Below are positions 38,175-44,661 of a stretch of 44,661 nucleotides of DNA, piece by piece. Source of the DNA: a bacterium. Its GTDB lineage: Bacteria; Vulcanimicrobiota; Vulcanimicrobiia; Vulcanimicrobiales; Vulcanimicrobiaceae. The DNA lies in the NCBI GenBank assembly GCA_021794175.1, contig JAJYRI010000011.1, forward strand, positions 1 to 44,661. The letters run 5' to 3'. The notes under the pieces were generated by a model. The model was given only the letters and a program-made list of their open reading frames with translations, had not been told where the DNA came from and did not search any database. Each line of letters starts with the position of its first letter. The first letter of the stretch is position 1. The position numbers and the translations under genes are program-made.

Positions 38175-40499
38175 CTACTCGCGGCCGGGGCGTCGACGGC
38201 GCGGACGCTGCGGCAAGCCGCCCTCGTCGGCGCTCGGCGCTTCGCTCGCACGCGGTGGTGCTTCGCTGCGCGGAGCATCGTGCGAACGCGGAGGTCCGCT
38301 GTGCGCGCGATCGCGGAAGCCGCCGCCTCCGCGTGGGCCGCCGCCGCCACGATGGCCGCGGTCGTCCCCGCCGCTCTCTTCGCCGCCGGGTAGCAGCGCT
38401 TTGCGGGAGAGATTGATGCGCCCTTGCGCGTCGATCTCGACGATCTTCACTTCGATCTGATCGCCGACGCTGACGACATCTTCAACGTTCTCGACGCGTT
38501 TGGTATCGAGTTTGCTGATATGGACCAGCCCCTCTTTACCGGGGAGAATCTGCACGAACGCACCGATGGGAATGATGCGCGTGACGGTTCCGGTATAGAC
38601 CTCGCCGACCTTTGCAACCTTGACGATCGATTCAACGATTTCGCGTGCCTTCTCGCCGGATTCACCGTCGAGCGAGGTGATGAAGACGTTGCCGTCGTCC
38701 TGGATGTCGATCTTTTCGACGCCGGTATCGGCGATGATCTTGTTGATCACTTTGCCTCCCGGTCCGATGACGTCTTTGATGCGTGCCGGATCGATCTTCA
38801 CGGTGATCATGCGCGGTGCGTACGACGAAAGTTCCGTACGCGGCGCGGCTATCGTTTCGATCAGTTTATCGATGATGAAGTTGCGCGATTTCTTCGCAGC
38901 CTTCATCGCTTCACGCATGATCGCGATGGTAATGCCCTGGACTTTGATGTCCATCTGAATTGCGGTGATGCCTTTTTTGGTGCCCGCAACTTTGAAGTCC
39001 ATCTCGCCGAGTGCATCTTCGAGGCCTTGGATATCGGTGAGCACCGCGTAATCCTTGCCCTTGAGAATGAGCCCCATCGCAACGCCGGCGACGTGCGCTT
39101 TAATCGGCACGCCGGCATCCATCAGCGCAAGCGTCGATCCGCAGACCGAAGCCATCGATGAGGAACCGTTCGATTCGAGCACTTCGCTCATCAAACGCAT
39201 CGTGTACGGGAACTCTTCCTTCGGCGGAAGCACCGGCAGTAGCGCGCGTTCGGCGAGCGCTCCGTGGCCGATCTCGCGACGGCCGGGGCCGCGCATCGGG
39301 CGGGTCTCACCGACCGAGAACGGCGGGAAGTTGTAGAAGTGCATGTAGCGCTTGTCTTCGAGCGCGACGATGCCGTCGAGCCGCTGGGCGTCGCTGGTCG
39401 AACCGAGCGTCGCCGCGGTGAAGACCTGCGTCTGTCCACGCGTGAAGACGCTCGAACCGTGAACGCGGGGCACGTAATGAACCTTCGACCAGATCGGACG
39501 AATCTCGTCGGGCTTGCGGCCGTCGGGACGAATCTTCTCGTCGACGACCATCGTGCGCAGTTCGTCCTCTTCCATCATCTTGATGATTTTGCCGAACTCT
39601 TTTGCGCCCGCGGGCGTTTCGAGCAGTGCTTTTACCGCTTCGTCTTTCTTCGTGCAACGTTCGATCGCACTGTCGACGCTCAGCGTCGCGAATGCGGCTT
39701 CGCGCTCGCCCTTTTCGATGACGCGCATCGCTTTGGCGACATCTTTGGCAAACGCTTTGCGCATCCACTTTTCGAGATCGGCGTTCGGCGTCTGCACCGG
39801 GAAGGCACGTTTCTTTTTGCCGACTTTTTTGGCGAGCGTATCGATCGCTTTCACGATCTTCTTGATCTCTTTGTGGGCGAACTCAACCGCGCCGAGGAAA
39901 TCGTCTTCAGAGATTTCATCGCCGCCGCCTTCGACCATCATCACCGCATCGGCGGTGCCGGCGATAACGATATCCATGCCGCCGGTGACGTATTGCGGAA
40001 GCGTGGGATTGCAGAGATAGTCGCCGTTCTCATCGCGGCCGACGCGCACGGCGGCAACGGTTTTATCGAACGGAATATCGGAGAACGCGAGTGCCGCGCC
40101 GGCGGCGCAGACGCCGATGACATCGGCATCGAGCTCGGGATCGACCGAGAGAACGGTCGCGACGATCTGCACGTCGTTACGGAAACCGTCGGGGAAGAGC
40201 GGACGGATCGGACGATCGATCTGGCGCGAGCTGAGCACGGCGTGCTCGGGCGGGCGCCCTTCGCGTTTGATGTATCCGCCGGGGATTTTGCCTGCCGCGT
40301 ACATCTTCTCTTCGAAGTCGCAGGTCAGGGGGAAAAAGTCGATGCCTTCTCGCGGTTTCGCGGAGGCGGTGACGGCGCAGAGCACGACGTTTTGGTCGCC
40401 ATACCGAACCAGGGCCGAACCGTTTGCCTGCTTGGCAAGTTCGCCGGTTTCGATGACCATCGTGCGCCCGCCGATCTCTAATGAGATGCTTTCGGGCAC
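38175..40499 (-). CDS. pnp: polyribonucleotide nucleotidyltransferase (PNPase)
   Basis: 774 residues from GTG 40499 behind AAGGAG. Order of domains: first RNase PH domain (residues about 10-145), alpha-helical linker (about 150-320), second catalytic RNase PH domain with FTRGQTQVFTAATLG and GRREIGHGALAERALLPVLP, KH domain with IGPGGKVINKIIADTGVEKIDI and S1 domain with GEVYTGTVTRIIPIGAFVQILPGKEGLVHISKL. A Gly/Arg/Pro-rich tail (about 710-774: GGGGPRGGGGFRDRAHSGPPR onward) is longer than in E. coli. Acts in phosphorolytic RNA decay. rpsO is not next to it. Confidence 0.98.
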   Translation of the reverse strand: MPESISLEIGGRTMVIETGELAKQANGSALVRYGDQNVVLCAVTASAKPREGIDFFPLTCDFEEKMYAAGKIPGGYIKREGRPPEHAVLSSRQIDRPIRPLFPDGFRNDVQIVATVLSVDPELDADVIGVCAAGAALAFSDIPFDKTVAAVRVGRDENGDYLCNPTLPQYVTGGMDIVIAGTADAVMMVEGGGDEISEDDFLGAVEFAHKEIKKIVKAIDTLAKKVGKKKRAFPVQTPNADLEKWMRKAFAKDVAKAMRVIEKGEREAAFATLSVDSAIERCTKKDEAVKALLETPAGAKEFGKIIKMMEEDELRTMVVDEKIRPDGRKPDEIRPIWSKVHYVPRVHGSSVFTRGQTQVFTAATLGSTSDAQRLDGIVALEDKRYMHFYNFPPFSVGETRPMRGPGRREIGHGALAERALLPVLPPKEEFPYTMRLMSEVLESNGSSSMASVCGSTLALMDAGVPIKAHVAGVAMGLILKGKDYAVLTDIQGLEDALGEMDFKVAGTKKGITAIQMDIKVQGITIAIMREAMKAAKKSRNFIIDKLIETIAAPRTELSSYAPRMITVKIDPARIKDVIGPGGKVINKIIADTGVEKIDIQDDGNVFITSLDGESGEKAREIVESIVKVAKVGEVYTGTVTRIIPIGAFVQILPGKEGLVHISKLDTKRVENVEDVVSVGDQIEVKIVEIDAQGRINLSRKALLPGGEESGGDDRGHRGGGGPRGGGGFRDRAHSGPPRSHDAPRSEAPPRASEAPSADEGGLPQRPRRRRPGRE

Positions 40500-40788
40500 G
40501 GGGACTCCTTACAGAGGGGTGTTTTGTTTATTCTTGATTGAACCGCGTCCACTTCGGCGGAGGACGGGCCGGGCCCTATGGCCCCGTGCGGCGCGAGCTT
40601 CCCATGAGCGAGCAGCCGATCGGCGCGAACGAAATGTGTTCTAAACGTAAAGACGTCGCGGCCGTTATCAAGGGCGAGATCGTCCCGATCCTCGTCGCGC
40701 CGGGCGTTGCCGCCCTCGCAAAACGATGTACTTGCGCCTGCTCGATGAAAAGATTGCTTCGTCGTTCCTTCCGGGTTATACTCTTGGT
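40500..40788 (+). promoter_or_regulatory. intergenic region with promoter of RHH/MazF module
   Basis: TTGCTT (40754-40759), 17-nt spacer, TATACT (40777-40782), then the antitoxin ATG at 40789, 6 nt after the -10. A leaderless transcript is predicted, as for the Phd/PIN module. The rest of the region between pnp and the module has no convincing gene; a short frame at 40604-40792 lacks a ribosome site and family. Confidence 0.62.
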
Positions 40789-41025
40789 ATGAAAACGGCG
40801 GTGTCGATACCCGACGACGTCTTCGAACGGGCAGAACGGCTCGCGCGACGAGCGAAACGCTCGCGTAGCCGACTGTACGCCGACGCGCTCGGCGAATATC
40901 TCGCCCGTCACGAGAACGACGAAATTACCGAGGCAATGAACGCTGTCGTCGCTGAGGCCGGACAGAGCGTCGACCCCTTCGTCGTTGCCGTTGGAGTCGG
41001 CGTACTCGGTAGTACCGATTGGTAA
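40789..41025 (+). CDS. ribbon-helix-helix antitoxin (MazE-type partner)
   Basis: 78 residues from ATG 40789 (MKTAVSIPDDVFERAERLARRAKRSRSRLYADALGEYLARH), the ribbon-helix-helix pattern with beta strand KTAVSIP and two helices. The C-terminal part (ITEAMNAVVAEAGQSVD) would contact the toxin. Overlaps the MazF gene by 7 nt. Likely binds its own promoter. Confidence 0.9.
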   Translation: MKTAVSIPDDVFERAERLARRAKRSRSRLYADALGEYLARHENDEITEAMNAVVAEAGQSVDPFVVAVGVGVLGSTDW

Positions 41026-41363
41026 TCGGGCAGGGGGAGATTTGGTGGGCCGACCTTCCGGAATCTCGGGGCTCGGCGCCCGGATTTCGGAGACCCGTCG
41101 TCGTTGTGCAATCCGACGCCGTGAACCGGAGTCGTCTCGGAACCGTCGTTTGTGTTTCCATTACGAGCAATCTTCAATGGGCCGAGGCACCCGGAAACGT
41201 TCGGCTAACAGCCGCTCAGACCGGCTTACCCAAGGAATCGGTAGCGAATGTTTCGGCGATCGTTACGCTGGATAGAACGATGCTCACCGAGCGAGTGGGC
41301 CGGTTGTCGAGTGCAAAACTTCGCCTCGTTCTCGCTGGAATTGATATCGTTCTCGGTAAATAG
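41019..41363 (+). CDS. MazF/PemK-family endoribonuclease toxin
   Basis: 114 residues from TTG 41019. The fold is clear: GQGEIWWADLPESRGSAPGFRRPVVVVQSDAVNRSRLGTVVCVSITSN, then NVRLTAAQTGLPKESVANVSAIVTLDRTMLTERVGRLS. The conserved Arg in GFRRPVVVVQ and the VTLDR segment are the catalytic and RNA-binding parts of MazF-type enzymes. Cleaves single-stranded mRNA at short motifs that cannot be predicted here. Confidence 0.93.
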   Translation: MVIGQGEIWWADLPESRGSAPGFRRPVVVVQSDAVNRSRLGTVVCVSITSNLQWAEAPGNVRLTAAQTGLPKESVANVSAIVTLDRTMLTERVGRLSSAKLRLVLAGIDIVLGK

Positions 41364-41511
41364 AAGCCCAAGGTCTGCGGGGCATAGTAGGGGGTGAAGC
41401 CGAAGCAGCGCCCATGAAGAGAACCGCACGCCCGCTACTCGCCGCATTCTCCAACAGCTGCGTCTTCGGAGCGGATTCACTACTAACGGCGCTGTCCAGC
41501 TCTCTCCGTGG

Positions 41512-43860
41512 TTACGAATGATCGCGCCGACGGTCTGCGACGCGCAAATTGAGCTGCACGTAAAGCGCGCTATGCGCAAGGGGATCGGCGAGCGTCGGAA
41601 AGGCGAGCCCGCCCTGGGTCGGCAGTGGAACTGCATATCGTGGGCTGACGAAGTAGCCGACAAACTGATTTGTGATGTTCGAGGCGACGATGCTGAGGCG
41701 GGCAATGCGCGAAAGGTTGAACAAAAGACCGCCATCGATTCGTGTATAGGCTGGAAGATTGTAGAGGTTGTTGCGCGGCATGAGATCGACGTTGGCGAGC
41801 ACCTCGGCGTACCGGCTTGGGTGCCAATCGGCGGTAACGTCGAGCACGTTGAGCGGGACATTTGGAATTTGAGAGCCGCGAACGTACGGCGAGCGCGGTG
41901 ACTGCAGCAGTGATGGAATTGCCGAGATCTGCGCTTGGGTGAGGCCGTATCGCATCTCCAAACTGAGATTGTGCGCAAGTTCGATTTGCGAATCGAGCGA
42001 AACCCCACGATATTCGGCGGTGACGTTAGCGACGTTTTCGCTGAAAAATATACTCGTCGGCGAGGGAGCCGGGCCAGCGCAGCCACCGATGCTGCCATAC
42101 GCATTCTTCAGCTCGCTCACGAAGCCGGGCGGGAGTGACCCCGTGGGCATTGCTGAGACCGCGACCGGTGCGCCGGTAAGGATTGCATCGAAGATACGTT
42201 CGTCGTAGCCCGCGAGATTCAACCAAAGTCGGCGAAATTGCCGACCATATCCGGCCGAAAGTCCGTATTCCGAGGGCGCGGCGGTGCTCGCTCCCACACC
42301 GGTCGTCTCGATGGTATCGTTCTCGCAATCAAAGGTTGCAGCGGCCGGGTCACTCAGCCCCACCGTTCCGCCGAGCGATGTTGCGTCGAGATAGCGCCGC
42401 CCACCATTGGCGACGAGGTATGCTTGCGTACCGTTTTCGTTCGGCCAACGAATTGCGAAGTTTATCGCGGGTGATAAGCGGCCCCCGGCTAATTCGGCCG
42501 ATAAGCCTATGTGATCGAGAAGATGCGCTCCCAGCCTGCCATTTTGCGAGAGGGTCACTGTCGATTTTGGGACGGTGACGTTGTCGGCAGGAAGACCCAG
42601 GGCGGAGAATCGATACGACGACTCGTCCGCGTCGAAACTCAGTGAGGTGTGCGTTCTTTCGGTGGCCCCGCTCGCAGCTAGATATATATCGGTACCTTGA
42701 GTGACGTTCGTTGAAAAAAATGGAGAGGGAACTCGCCCCACCGTTCGCGTCAGATAGTCGTCATTTTCATGAAGTCCCCACGACGCGACGCTCACCGAGA
42801 TGGCGTAGTTGCCCAAGAGGCCGTTTGCTGAAAACAATGGATTATTCGAGCTTGATGTAAGAACTTCGCCGGGCCCAAAACCCGCGGCGACGGAACCAGC
42901 TAGGATATTCGAAATCGGGAGTGTCCGGCTCGTCGCGACTGCATCGGAGAGCGAAGCATTCCAGGAACCCAACGGGAACGATAAATCGCCGTAATTCCCA
43001 TTGACGTCGATCGCGCCGGAGTGGGCGTAGGTATATCCGCTCTGGTCGAGATAACTCTGGCCGTTCAATGCGCTCTCCGCCGTGCGCGTGGCATGTGCGA
43101 CGGCGATCCCTACGGCTCCCGCGGTGTCTTGGAACGATCCTTTGAGCACCGACAGGCCAAATGCCCCTTGCTGCGCCGAGGCGTGATAGAGCGGGTGCAT
43201 TGAGGGGGAGAGAAATGAATATGCAAGGAGATCGTTCTGTGCATCCACTTGTGCTTGGTCGAGCAAATCGCTGTCGATCGTCGATGCCGCCGAGTTCCCG
43301 ACGTTCACTCCGTTGATCGTGTACGAAGTCATTGATGGATCTTGTCCGCGAATGGAGGCCGATGCCCCGAGCCCCGATGCCCCGGCGGCGACGTGGAGCC
43401 CCGGGATGTCGTTCATCGCTGCGAGTATATTCGAACTAACCTTGGAGAGCGAGGATTGCCGGGAGATTGTTTCGTAACTCGCGTCTCTCACTCGTGCGGT
43501 AACGACACGCGCGATAACTTTCTCGGCGGGGCGCAACGCTAAATCGAGATGAACCATGCGACGAACCTCGACTTGTACGGAGATCGAAAGCGCTCTAAAC
43601 CGCCTTTTTCTTGCAAAAACCCTGTAGGCAGCAGGTGGTAGATGGCGAAAACACGTTCGTCCGCGAATATCGGTAAGGCCAACGTACGAGTCGCCCTTAC
43701 CGGCCCCGATGACAAAGACACGAACGTCTACGAGCGGCTTCGTCGAAACGGCATTTGTTGTATGGACGCATAGCGAGCCGTCGTTGGCCGCAAGGCACCA
43801 TCCCCACGACACCGCTATAAGAGCGGTGGTCAGCATGGCGCGCGGCAGGACGCGGATCAC
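41512..43860 (-). CDS. TonB-dependent-receptor-like outer-membrane protein
   Basis: 782 residues. Signal peptide (VLPRAMLTTALIAVSWGWCLAAN), then a carboxypeptidase-regulatory-like domain (residues about 28-110: LVDVRVFVIGAGKGDSYVGLTDIRGRTCFRHLPPAAYRVFARK), a plug-like domain (about 130-190: SSNILAAMNDIPGLHVAAGASGLGASASIRGQDPSMTSYTINGV) and a long beta-barrel region ending in LYVQLNLRV. No obvious TonB box. The architecture is that of TonB-dependent transporters for large substrates; the substrate is unknown. ATGA overlap with the secreted protein gene upstream, so the two are one operon. Confidence 0.87.
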   Translation of the reverse strand: MIRVLPRAMLTTALIAVSWGWCLAANDGSLCVHTTNAVSTKPLVDVRVFVIGAGKGDSYVGLTDIRGRTCFRHLPPAAYRVFARKRRFRALSISVQVEVRRMVHLDLALRPAEKVIARVVTARVRDASYETISRQSSLSKVSSNILAAMNDIPGLHVAAGASGLGASASIRGQDPSMTSYTINGVNVGNSAASTIDSDLLDQAQVDAQNDLLAYSFLSPSMHPLYHASAQQGAFGLSVLKGSFQDTAGAVGIAVAHATRTAESALNGQSYLDQSGYTYAHSGAIDVNGNYGDLSFPLGSWNASLSDAVATSRTLPISNILAGSVAAGFGPGEVLTSSSNNPLFSANGLLGNYAISVSVASWGLHENDDYLTRTVGRVPSPFFSTNVTQGTDIYLAASGATERTHTSLSFDADESSYRFSALGLPADNVTVPKSTVTLSQNGRLGAHLLDHIGLSAELAGGRLSPAINFAIRWPNENGTQAYLVANGGRRYLDATSLGGTVGLSDPAAATFDCENDTIETTGVGASTAAPSEYGLSAGYGRQFRRLWLNLAGYDERIFDAILTGAPVAVSAMPTGSLPPGFVSELKNAYGSIGGCAGPAPSPTSIFFSENVANVTAEYRGVSLDSQIELAHNLSLEMRYGLTQAQISAIPSLLQSPRSPYVRGSQIPNVPLNVLDVTADWHPSRYAEVLANVDLMPRNNLYNLPAYTRIDGGLLFNLSRIARLSIVASNITNQFVGYFVSPRYAVPLPTQGGLAFPTLADPLAHSALYVQLNLRVADRRRDHS

Positions 43861-44603
43861 TTTTCGCGTTGGATCGTCGTCGTAAACGTCACCGGTAGTA
43901 TTTGGTTTCCCACGTGAAGGTCTACGCGGATGGTCATCCGTTCGTACCGAAGAAGGGAATCGCTAAAATCGGAGGTCACGCGCCATGAGGTCGTCATTCT
44001 CGTCGAAACCGGTTGGCCGGTGTCATCGTCGATCGCCGTTTGCAACTTGGGCGCGCCGACGCCAGTCTCGCTCAGTTGCAGAGTGTTTTTCGTCGCCTTC
44101 GTCACGGTAACGCGCGCCGAGCCTGATGGCCAGTTGTTCCAGACGGTTCGCGCGTTGCAATGCCAGTGCGATCCAGCGGCGAGCCTCGCTGGAAACTGAC
44201 AATACCTTGCGGCATCAACGGTAAGAAAATCATGTGGGCGCTCTGAGCTGCCGGGATAGATCCAACCGTTATTGTTAGCGACGATCGTCTTGACGTTGGG
44301 CGGATGCCCGGGCCTCTTGTAGGTGATGAGCGCCGAATAGCCGTTCCGCGAAACCGAGAGGATCCTTACGACCATCAGTTCGTGAATCGTGGGAGATCTC
44401 GTGGCGACGACCGTGCGCTCGTAGCGGAAAATCGCGCCGGGTCGGATGGCGCTCGGTACAACGGCGAGTGATTCGAGGGCGGAAACAGGCGATGCGGCGA
44501 TCAGCGATACGGCCGCGAAAAATAGCGAGAGGATTCGAAAATGGCGTGGAATCACGACGGCTGCTTTCTTCACTATCGTAGTTAAAGTGGGATCGTGCGC
44601 CAT
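43857..44603 (-). CDS. secreted protein of unknown function in TonB-receptor operon
   Basis: 248 residues from ATG 44603. The hydrophobic segment at about 21-38 (FRILSLFFAAVSLIAASPV) ending SALES is a signal peptide with a long n-region; a later start is possible. The mature part is beta-rich with one Cys pair (AARYCQFPAR; HWHCNARTV) and no enzyme motif. Its stop overlaps the receptor-like gene (ATGA), so it may work with it at the cell surface. No family is recognised. Confidence 0.72.
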   Translation of the reverse strand: MAHDPTLTTIVKKAAVVIPRHFRILSLFFAAVSLIAASPVSALESLAVVPSAIRPGAIFRYERTVVATRSPTIHELMVVRILSVSRNGYSALITYKRPGHPPNVKTIVANNNGWIYPGSSERPHDFLTVDAARYCQFPARLAAGSHWHCNARTVWNNWPSGSARVTVTKATKNTLQLSETGVGAPKLQTAIDDDTGQPVSTRMTTSWRVTSDFSDSLLRYERMTIRVDLHVGNQILPVTFTTTIQREK

Positions 44604-44661
44604 CCCGGGTTGCCGAGATGGCGCGCGGGAATATAGTTAATCCGTGCAAAAATCGTAGGTA

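Noticed and set aside
39264-40481. 405-codon plus-strand frame opposite pnp
   Set aside because: Shadow of pnp; no ribosome site or recognisable motif.
40604-40792. Short plus-strand frame (MSEQPIGANEM) between pnp and the MazF module
   Set aside because: No ribosome site, no family, and it runs through the antitoxin promoter.

Overview
The window is a piece of a high-GC, diderm bacterial chromosome. Outer-membrane evidence is a TonB-dependent-receptor-like protein at the right end and a probable lipoprotein. Start codons are mixed (ATG, GTG, TTG) and 4-nt ATGA/GTGA overlaps between neighbouring genes are very common. Polyhydroxyalkanoate (PHA) genes, a UbiA/UbiD pair and many carboxypeptidase-regulatory/TonB-type and small secreted proteins recall Eremiobacterota (WPS-2) genomes, but no rRNA or other decisive marker is present, so that placement is inference.

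Layout. 1-3 kb: a DUF255/thioredoxin-fold protein (cut by the window edge), a small membrane protein and an MFS transporter, all on the minus strand. 3-5.2 kb: tRNA-Leu(CAG) with terminator, a Phd-type antitoxin with a PIN toxin, a truncated HAD phosphatase, a YbjQ-family gene pair and a candidate 52-aa gene. 5.5-7.4 kb: a winged-helix/TPR regulator translationally coupled to an AhpD/carboxymuconolactone-decarboxylase-like gene whose second active-site cysteine codon is TGA followed by a SECIS-like hairpin, so a probable selenoprotein. 7.4-15.4 kb: an M48-like pseudopeptidase/RDD fusion, two diguanylate cyclases, a periplasmic binding protein with UbiA and UbiD, and a phasin. 16.4-19.4 kb: phaB-phaC-xre operon. 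19.5-22.6 kb: an AbrB/PIN module and a YtrA-type GntR regulator with its ABC exporter.

22.7-34.0 kb is an accessory island of visibly lower GC. It starts with a decayed IS1380-like element, continues with a compact four-gene operon that looks like an undescribed RiPP-type peptide locus (39-aa Cys-rich precursor, unknown 290-aa protein, LpxL-like acyltransferase, PqqD-like/M50 peptidase fusion), then a second IS1380 copy that contains a deleted IS21 and an intact IS30, a secreted protein, and an intact IS21 with a 5-bp target duplication.

34.0-44.7 kb returns to core-like sequence: a lipoprotein, a second phaB, a radical SAM/SPASM protein, an SDR, a DUF1761-like membrane protein, pnp, an RHH/MazF module, and an operon of a secreted protein plus a TonB-dependent-receptor-like protein.

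Functional links: PHA synthesis and storage (phaB, phaC, phasin, second phaB, XRE regulator) are spread over 21 kb. Three toxin-antitoxin modules share promoters placed so close to the antitoxin ATG that leaderless transcription is predicted.
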